Source of the DNA: Geoglobus acetivorans
GTDB lineage: Archaea > Halobacteriota > Archaeoglobi > Archaeoglobales > Archaeoglobaceae
Direction of reading: 5' to 3'
Assembly (NCBI RefSeq): GCF_000789255.1
Contig: NZ_CP009552.1
Span: forward strand, 558,001-622,000
DNA: 64,000 nt
Both the position numbers and the translations under genes were made by a program. Position 1 is the first letter of the stretch, and every line of letters begins with the position of its first letter. Positions 58,571-64,000 of the stretch are shown here, piece after piece. The notes under the pieces are model-generated. The model was not told the origin of the DNA. It was given only the letters and a program-made list of their open reading frames with translations, and searched no databases.

Positions 58571-59231
58571 AGGGTTCCATTGTGCTAAATGGCTCGGAAT
58601 TCCACCAGTCGATTTCATCGGGTCTCAGCTTCTTCCAGCCAGGGTATTTTATTGAGGAAGCGATACCCATAGCCTGTCCGGGGTTTTCAAAGATTTTGGG
58701 CGGTTTGTAATAGTATTCATACCTCTTGAGAAACTCGGAGTAGGTGCCATCGAAATCTCCCTTCACGTATTCCCTCCAGGTTACCGAAAAATTCCTGAAC
58801 CTTCCATCGGGTGAATCTATTATTCCGGGAGGGTTGTAGTTGCTCGAACACAGAAACATGGGTTCCACCGCAACCCTTGATCCATCATCGAGCTCGACAA
58901 TCACCCACATCTTATTCATGGCGTCAGACCTTGCAATGTATGTTTTGAATCCGTGTCCCTCGAGATACCACTCCAGGTATGCAGATGCCTTACTGGCGTC
59001 CGGGTCCTTGATGTAGCAGGCTGGAATCACTGTGCTGTTGAGAATCACACTCAGATTCCAGATGTCGTGGACTCTCGGGTAAGAGTACATGCTTTCCGCA
59101 ACGCGGTAATAGTCGTCCGGAAGATAAGCAAGACCGCTGTAGTAGTGGTAGAAAACGGCCGTAACCAGGTACAGGACCATGGCGAAAGATACATACTTCA
59201 GAACCTTTCCGATAATTCCCAGAATATCCAT
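58554..59231 (-). CDS. Membrane-anchored protein, possible degenerate transglutaminase-like fold
   Basis: A 225-residue protein not firmly recognised. N-terminal hydrophobic helix (about 12-30, YVSFAMVLYLVTAVFYHYY) and a soluble domain. The segment IPACYIKDPDASKASAYLEWYLEGHGF followed by MWVIVELDDGSRVAVEPM resembles the Cys...His...Asp layout of transglutaminase-like domains, but the expected histidine position holds Met, so it is probably not catalytic. Rich in Tyr/Trp/Pro toward the C terminus. It stands alone beside the hydrogenase operon. Confidence 0.6.
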   Translation of the reverse strand: MDILGIIGKVLKYVSFAMVLYLVTAVFYHYYSGLAYLPDDYYRVAESMYSYPRVHDIWNLSVILNSTVIPACYIKDPDASKASAYLEWYLEGHGFKTYIARSDAMNKMWVIVELDDGSRVAVEPMFLCSSNYNPPGIIDSPDGRFRNFSVTWREYVKGDFDGTYSEFLKRYEYYYKPPKIFENPGQAMGIASSIKYPGWKKLRPDEIDWWNSEPFSTMEPFSSWD

Positions 59232-59278
59232 GAATTAATATTTGAAATAAAAGGTTAAGACTTTTACCCTTCCGGGTA

Positions 59279-60673
59279 TCACCTCATGGCCCCGGAAAGG
59301 ATGAGGTCGAGGTCAATTTTTTTGTGAATCATCTCAACGAATTTATCGATGGGGTCTTCGTACGGCACATATTTTCTGTTGAGGTACCTGTAGAATTCTT
59401 TTCTAACGTTTTCATTGAAAAACAGGCCATGCAGATATGTTCCCCAGACAAGGCCACTCTCGTTCATCCCGCCGTCATCCTCAAAAACAGGTCTGTCTGA
59501 TATCGTTCTCCCCATGTGAATCTCGTATCCTCTGACCGTCTCGCCAACAATGCCGTCTATGATCGCCACCCTCTCTGTAATTCTCTTTTCAACCTGTCTG
59601 GTTATCTTGTCATAGGCCACGAATTCTGTTACAGAGTCTATGAGACCCAGACCCCTTGCCCTGATGTTTTCAAGCCTGTCGATGATCTCCCTGCCGAGAA
59701 TCTGGAAACCGCCGCATATACCTATGACAGGTCGATCACGTGAGAATTTCACGATCTTCCTGTCCATGCCCCACCTCTTCAGTTCTTTCAGGTCATGTAG
59801 TGTCTCCTTTGTTCCGGGAATTACAATGGCACTGTAGTCATCTATCTCATCCTTGGGCGAAACGAAGCTGACGATGTCTCTAACTGGCTCAAAATCAGTG
59901 AAGTTCGACACTCTGGGAAGCCTGATTATTCCGATTTCTCCCCCGTCCTGCCATTCATCTATGCTCAGGGAATCCTCAGAAGGCAGATTGCCATCGAAGT
60001 AGGGAACTATGCCCACAACCCTGACTCCGGTCAGTTTTTCAAGCTCATCAATCCCGGAGTAAAGCAGGTTCTCATAACCCCTGAACTTGTTGATTATGAA
60101 CCCTCTGACAAGAGCCCTAACATCATCCGGCAGAAGAGAATATGTGCCGTACAGTGATGCAAAGGTCCCTCCTCTGTCTATATCGCTTACAATGTAAACG
60201 TCTGGCCTAGCAATTCTCGCAATGCCTATATTGGCCATGTCCCTGTCATAGAGGTTTATCTCCGCCATTCCACCTGCACCCTCAATTATGACAAAATCGT
60301 TCTCGCTCTCAAGCTCTCTGTAAGCCCGTTCGACTGTTTTCATGAGCTCGGGGATTTCCCTGTAATACTTCAGAGCGCTGACGTCCTTTCGGGCTTTTCC
60401 CATGACGATAAGCTGTGACTTGAGATTGCCCTTCGGTTTGAGTAAAACAGGGTTCATCCTGACATCAGGCTCCTTACCACATGCGAAGGCCTGAAACGCC
60501 TGGGCATAGGCAATCTCGTGCCCCTCTTTGGTGATGTATGAGTTGAGACTCATATTCTGTGCCTTGAAAGGCGCAACTTCATAACCCATTTTTGAGAGAA
60601 TTCTGCACAGTGCCGCCACAATCACGGATTTCCCGGCACTGCTCGTGGTTCCGCCCACCATTATTGACGGCAT
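59279..60673 (-). CDS. cbiP: Cobyric acid synthase
   Basis: A 464-residue glutamine-dependent amidotransferase that amidates side chains b, d, e and g of the corrin ring in cobalamin synthesis. N-terminal P-loop-like synthetase domain VGGTTSSAGKSVIVAALCRIL, FKAQNMSLNSYIT and EGAGGMAEINLYDRDMANIG; C-terminal glutaminase domain with nucleophile VIGICGGFQILG, RGYEIHMGRT and GTYLHGLFFN. Slightly shorter than bacterial enzymes. No other cobalamin genes nearby. Confidence 0.94.
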   Translation of the reverse strand: MPSIMVGGTTSSAGKSVIVAALCRILSKMGYEVAPFKAQNMSLNSYITKEGHEIAYAQAFQAFACGKEPDVRMNPVLLKPKGNLKSQLIVMGKARKDVSALKYYREIPELMKTVERAYRELESENDFVIIEGAGGMAEINLYDRDMANIGIARIARPDVYIVSDIDRGGTFASLYGTYSLLPDDVRALVRGFIINKFRGYENLLYSGIDELEKLTGVRVVGIVPYFDGNLPSEDSLSIDEWQDGGEIGIIRLPRVSNFTDFEPVRDIVSFVSPKDEIDDYSAIVIPGTKETLHDLKELKRWGMDRKIVKFSRDRPVIGICGGFQILGREIIDRLENIRARGLGLIDSVTEFVAYDKITRQVEKRITERVAIIDGIVGETVRGYEIHMGRTISDRPVFEDDGGMNESGLVWGTYLHGLFFNENVRKEFYRYLNRKYVPYEDPIDKFVEMIHKKIDLDLILSGAMR

Positions 60674-60705
60674 ACTGGTGAAGGGACAAGCAGAAGTTTA
60701 AAAAA

Positions 60706-61452
60706 TTAGCTTATTTTGGACAGATATTTTCTCAGCTCAATGGCAATCTTGCCAACCCCGTATATGAGGAAGACGTAAATGAGGATTGCAAAAAACAGGT
60801 AGGAGCGATAGTTGTACACCCTGCCCAGAAGCAGGAGGCCCATGGAGATGGAGGCAAGAACCGACATCAGGTAAAAAATGTGAATCTCAAGCGGGACTAT
60901 GAAGAGGTCCCTGTGGTTGTAGTACTTTCCAAGCACCAGGACAAAATAAACTCCTATAATCGAAGCTGTGGTTGAAAGGGTCGTGAGCAGTCCGTATGAG
61001 ATGAAGCCCAGATGGCTGGTTAGCAACCACAGGACAATGAAGTAAAGAATGACGTCAAAGAATTCTTTTTGCATCCTGGGCAAGACCCCGCTCTCCATTA
61101 CGAGAACCTTGATGATGTACAGGTTTGCTGAGACCATAACTGCCCAGAATATGAATGCAGAGAGGTCCATCATGAATCTGGCGGTGTTCGTCCAGAAAAT
61201 GTAGTAAAAAAATCCAGACACCCAGGTAAAGAGCAGCGATGTGAAAACAAATATGGACATTATGTACGACAGTCTTACCTTCGAGTCCAGTATATCCCTG
61301 GATTCGTTTTGAAGCACAAGGTTCAGTGCTACACTTGACACGATCAGAAGTGATAATCCCTGAACTATGTATTCAGAGCCATTCACCACAAATAACTGAA
61401 AGCTTAAAAAATAAATAACTATCGATTTAACAGCGTTAATACATATCTTCAA
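60706..61452 (-). CDS. Polytopic membrane protein, unknown function
   Basis: A 248-residue protein with about seven hydrophobic helices spread over its length, basic C terminus ([17 protein letters not shown]). No family recognised. It overlaps the upstream trm56 gene by four bases, so the two are co-translated, but no functional link is evident. Confidence 0.7.
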   Translation of the reverse strand: MKICINAVKSIVIYFLSFQLFVVNGSEYIVQGLSLLIVSSVALNLVLQNESRDILDSKVRLSYIMSIFVFTSLLFTWVSGFFYYIFWTNTARFMMDLSAFIFWAVMVSANLYIIKVLVMESGVLPRMQKEFFDVILYFIVLWLLTSHLGFISYGLLTTLSTTASIIGVYFVLVLGKYYNHRDLFIVPLEIHIFYLMSVLASISMGLLLLGRVYNYRSYLFFAILIYVFLIYGVGKIAIELRKYLSKIS

Positions 61453-61964
61453 TCGTTCTCAATTATCCTTTTACCTCTCTCAGATGGGATAACTCTGAGC
61501 CTGGCACCCTCAAACTCTGCATCGAATACACGTCCTTCGAGAACACGGTCAAGAAAGACCGCAAGAGCCGCAACCTCACTGTGCGGCTGGCTGCCTATGG
61601 CTATGTTATAGTCTGAAAGCTCGTAAACTTCCGGAGGAACTTTCTCCGCTCCAACGATTACCAGAATCCTTTCAGCATTTCTGATCTCACAGAGTTTATC
61701 TGGAAGAGGTAGGCCGTACATGGTCAGATGGACTTTCACTCCTTCAAAGTTTTTAATCAGGCTTTTCCATGACTCTGCCTGCCCGATGAAGAATTCTCCA
61801 CCCCACCGGTCAACCACATCTCTCACACTTTCAAAGAGCTTCGTGTCACTGGTGTCAAAGTAAATGCCCTTTGCTCCAAAGGCTCTCGCTGTGAGGGCTA
61901 CGTGGGTAGAGATCCTCTTGTCCCTCTCCGGCCTGTGACCGAGTCTGAGAACATATACCTCCAC
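61449..61964 (-). CDS. trm56: tRNA (cytidine-56) 2'-O-methyltransferase Trm56
   Basis: A 171-residue SPOUT-class methyltransferase specific to archaea that methylates C56 in the T-loop of tRNA. Seen: [80 protein letters not shown] with the knot region at 95-145. Length matches the short SPOUT-only form. Confidence 0.94.
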   Translation of the reverse strand: MEVYVLRLGHRPERDKRISTHVALTARAFGAKGIYFDTSDTKLFESVRDVVDRWGGEFFIGQAESWKSLIKNFEGVKVHLTMYGLPLPDKLCEIRNAERILVIVGAEKVPPEVYELSDYNIAIGSQPHSEVAALAVFLDRVLEGRVFDAEFEGARLRVIPSERGKRIIEND

Positions 61965-61994
61965 AGGTGTCAGAATTCAGAGAGGAAAATAAAT

Positions 61995-62987
61995 TTATCC
62001 CAGATGAAACCTGACCGGAAAACTGAAAGTTTTCACTTCAGTGTTCTCAAACTCAAGCTCTCTGAGAAAATCAGAGTCTGAAACTGAGTTTTCCAGAGAT
62101 TCAATCACGCCGTAAGGTATATCCTCTCCAAAGATGTCTTCGATTTCCCTTCTACTCATGTTCGACAGCCTTTCGGCAACCAGCTTTTCAATTTCTTCAG
62201 CCCTTGCAAGCCTTTCCTCAAATCCAACATCTGCAAGCTCATCGAGACCCAGTCTCCTGCAGAATATCTCCCAGAACACAGGCTCGTCCAGAATTCCTAC
62301 TGACACGTGGCAATCTCTCGCCCTGTAAATTCTGTAACCGGGATTGGCGTAAAAATCCCTGAGATGGGGCCTGCCATTCGCAGCCCTGAGAGCGTGCAGA
62401 GGCACTGAAAACAGAGCCGAACCATACATGTCAACATCGATGTAAGCACCTCTCCCAGTCCTCATCTTCCTGATGTATGCTGACAGAATTGAAATTGCAG
62501 CCATCACAGATGAAGTGTAGTCTGAGAACTGGACATTCGGATCCCTCGGAATACCCTCCGACAGCCCAGACACCTCACAGATTCCGGCCATGGAGAGAAC
62601 ATTGATATCGTGAACGGGCCTTGTTATTTTTGAGTTCTGGCCAAAGCCTGTTATGGAACAGTAAATGAGCCCCTCATTGATCCTGCTCAGAGTTTCGTAG
62701 TCAACACCCAGTTTTTTTGCGACCCCCGGCCTGAAGCCCTCAACCACAACATCCGCACTCTCAACAAGACGGTAGAATTCATCTCTGCCTTCTTCTGTTT
62801 TCAGGTCAATTCTATGCAGTTCCTTCCCCGCGTTTATCCCCGCAAATATCTCGGGCCGGTATCTCATGGGGTCTCCGGATGGTGGTTCAACCTTCACCAC
62901 TCTCGCTCCCAGGTCTGAAAGAATTTTGCAGCAGAACGGACCGGGATAGTAATACGCAAGTTCGATCACAAACATTTCCCCAAGCAT
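61995..62987 (-). CDS. CaiB/BaiF-family (class III) CoA transferase
   Basis: A 330-residue CoA transferase. Family features: VIELAYYYPGPFCCKILSDLGARVVKVEPPSGDPMR at the N terminus, DVVVEGFRPG, ITGFGQ, and the catalytic aspartate in PVHDINVLSM, normally part of H-D-x-N. It moves CoA between carboxylic acids. Together with the thiolase gene that starts divergently 136 bases away, it fits fatty or aromatic acid breakdown. ATG 62987 is preferred: a TATA box is centred 27 bases upstream (minus strand) and no ribosome site exists, so the message is leaderless; a TTG six codons earlier is unlikely. Confidence 0.87.
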   Translation of the reverse strand: MLGEMFVIELAYYYPGPFCCKILSDLGARVVKVEPPSGDPMRYRPEIFAGINAGKELHRIDLKTEEGRDEFYRLVESADVVVEGFRPGVAKKLGVDYETLSRINEGLIYCSITGFGQNSKITRPVHDINVLSMAGICEVSGLSEGIPRDPNVQFSDYTSSVMAAISILSAYIRKMRTGRGAYIDVDMYGSALFSVPLHALRAANGRPHLRDFYANPGYRIYRARDCHVSVGILDEPVFWEIFCRRLGLDELADVGFEERLARAEEIEKLVAERLSNMSRREIEDIFGEDIPYGVIESLENSVSDSDFLRELEFENTEVKTFSFPVRFHLG

Positions 62988-63123
62988 GAGGGTTTCGAGG
63001 GTCAATGTCCTATAAAAACCTCATTATTTTTTATTACTCCCAGCAGACCAATCCATTCAATTAATCATCGCCAAAAGGGAAAATATTATTAACTTAACAA
63101 TTACGTTAATTTTTGGTGATAAA

Positions 63124-64000
63124 ATGACAAGAACTGTTATCGTCAGTGGTGTCAGAACTCCAATAGGGAGGTTTGGTGGAGGCCTGAAGGACGTTTCTGC
63201 CGTTGAACTTGGAAGCATAGTGATAAGGGAGGCCATTGAAAGGGCCGGAATAAAGCCGGAGGATGTTGACGAGGTCATTATGGGTCACGTCGTCACAGCA
63301 GGATGCGGACAGAACACGGCAAGGCACGCTGCACTCAGGGCAGGATTGCCAGATACGATCCCGGCCTATCAGATCAACAAGGTCTGCACCTCCGGGCTCA
63401 AGGCCGTGGCTCTCGGGCACCTCATGATCCAGATGGGCGAGGCTGAGATTGTCGTCGCAGGTGGCATGGAGAGCATGAGCAATGTCCCGTACGCACTGAT
63501 GAAGGCAAGATGGGGCTACAGGATGTTCAACGATACCCTTGTTGATCTCATGGTGCACGACGGTTTATGGGATCCGATATACAACCAGCACATGGCGGAG
63601 AACACTGAAGATGTGGCAAATGAGTTTGGTGTCAGCAGGGATGAAATGGATGAATGGTCATATTACAGTCACGTAAAGGCGATAAAGGCAATTGATGAAG
63701 GTAAATTCAAGGACGAGATTATTCCCGTCACAATTAAGGAGAAAAAAGGCGATAAAGTTGTTGATACTGACGAGAACCCGAGAAGAGATACAACTCTTGA
63801 AAAAATAAAGAGCCTGAAACCCGTTTTCAGGCCGGATGGCAAGATTACCGCTGCCAACGCACCCAATACAAGCGATGGTGCAGCTGCTGTTGTTCTTATG
63901 AGCGAAGAGAAAGCGAAAGAGCTTGGCATAGAGCCAAAACTTGAGGTTCTTGCACACGGCCAGGCTTCGAGAGATCCAAAGTACATCGCAACTGTTCCGG
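63124..64000 (+). CDS. Acetyl-CoA acetyltransferase (thiolase), 3' truncated by window edge
   Basis: The first 292 codons of a thiolase that is open to the window end. N-terminal VSGVRTPIGRFGGGLKDVSA, active-site Cys88 in QINKVCTSGLKAV, VVAGGMESMSNVPYAL, and the substrate-loop region ITAANAPNTSDGAAAVVLMS. The C-terminal GHPxGxSGxR and final cysteine motifs lie outside. Catalyses acetoacetyl-CoA or longer 3-ketoacyl-CoA cleavage, or the reverse condensation. GGTGAT lies five bases before the ATG. Confidence 0.94.
   Translation, partial: MTRTVIVSGVRTPIGRFGGGLKDVSAVELGSIVIREAIERAGIKPEDVDEVIMGHVVTAGCGQNTARHAALRAGLPDTIPAYQINKVCTSGLKAVALGHLMIQMGEAEIVVAGGMESMSNVPYALMKARWGYRMFNDTLVDLMVHDGLWDPIYNQHMAENTEDVANEFGVSRDEMDEWSYYSHVKAIKAIDEGKFKDEIIPVTIKEKKGDKVVDTDENPRRDTTLEKIKSLKPVFRPDGKITAANAPNTSDGAAAVVLMSEEKAKELGIEPKLEVLAHGQASRDPKYIATVP

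Noticed and set aside
1-64000. CRISPR array, rRNA or tRNA genes
   Set aside because: No regularly spaced repeats and no conserved RNA-gene signatures were seen on either strand.

Overview
The window is about 64 kb of chromosome from a hyperthermophilic euryarchaeon of the Archaeoglobaceae (Archaeoglobus, Geoglobus or Ferroglobus type). This is inferred from the combination of an archaellum operon fused to a full bacterial-type che operon, Alba, RtcB, deoxyhypusine synthase, archaeal Trm56, CetZ, ferredoxin-linked 2-oxoacid oxidoreductases, HdrABC-MvhDGA beside a membrane VhtGAC-type hydrogenase, and acyl-CoA/CaiB/thiolase genes of beta-oxidation type. Ribosome sites of the GGAGGTGAT kind, AT-rich TATA boxes and many leaderless starts also fit. 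No tRNA, rRNA or CRISPR array was found.

Layout. 1-1.6 kb: tail of an acyl-CoA synthetase gene and alba. 1.6-10.5 kb: archaellum genes (two archaellins, an ArlD-like scaffold, ArlG, ArlF, ArlH, ArlI, ArlJ) ending in two accessory genes of unknown role, one a membrane-anchored acidic protein and one a histidine-kinase-like protein without its histidine or ATPase domain. 10.5-20.5 kb: a five-PAS soluble chemoreceptor and cheW, cheF, cheY, cheB, cheA, cheC, cheD, cheR, many overlapping. 20.5-23.2 kb: a hemerythrin, a small membrane protein, a winged-helix regulator, an intact IS481-like insertion sequence with a 15-bp target duplication, and a gene-free stretch with a strong 66-nt inverted repeat. 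23.2-31.3 kb: MqnD-like protein, PyrK, DUF2240, phosphoesterase, DUF763, rubrerythrin, TSUP exporter, Nnr, CetZ and a 52-residue membrane protein. 31.3-47.9 kb: two 2-oxoacid:ferredoxin oxidoreductases, DUF211, PHP, prenyl synthase, deoxyhypusine synthase, RtcB, two TatA-like proteins, DUF373, a tRNA thiolation enzyme, Rio2, DUF460, PrsW and amino-acid-sensing domains. 48-58.6 kb: energy metabolism, HdrACB-MvhDGA plus endopeptidase and regulator, then VhtGAC plus endopeptidase. 58.6-64 kb: an unknown membrane-anchored protein, CobQ, a membrane protein, Trm56, a CaiB-type CoA transferase and the start of a thiolase gene.

How they work together. The first third encodes a complete swimming and taxis apparatus: receptor, CheA/CheW, CheY, the CheF adaptor to the motor, and adaptation enzymes CheR, CheB, CheC and CheD. 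The hemerythrin beside it suggests oxygen-related behaviour. The second half carries H2-based energy metabolism: a soluble electron-bifurcating hydrogenase/heterodisulfide reductase and a Tat-exported quinone- or phenazine-linked hydrogenase whose small-subunit Tat signal matches the Tat genes in the window. MqnD and the prenyl synthase fit a menaquinone pool. The most promising unexplained parts are the two-gene accessory module between arlJ and the receptor, promoter motifs shared between archaellum and receptor promoters, the hairpin at 23009-23074, and an HdrB with one cluster cysteine replaced.
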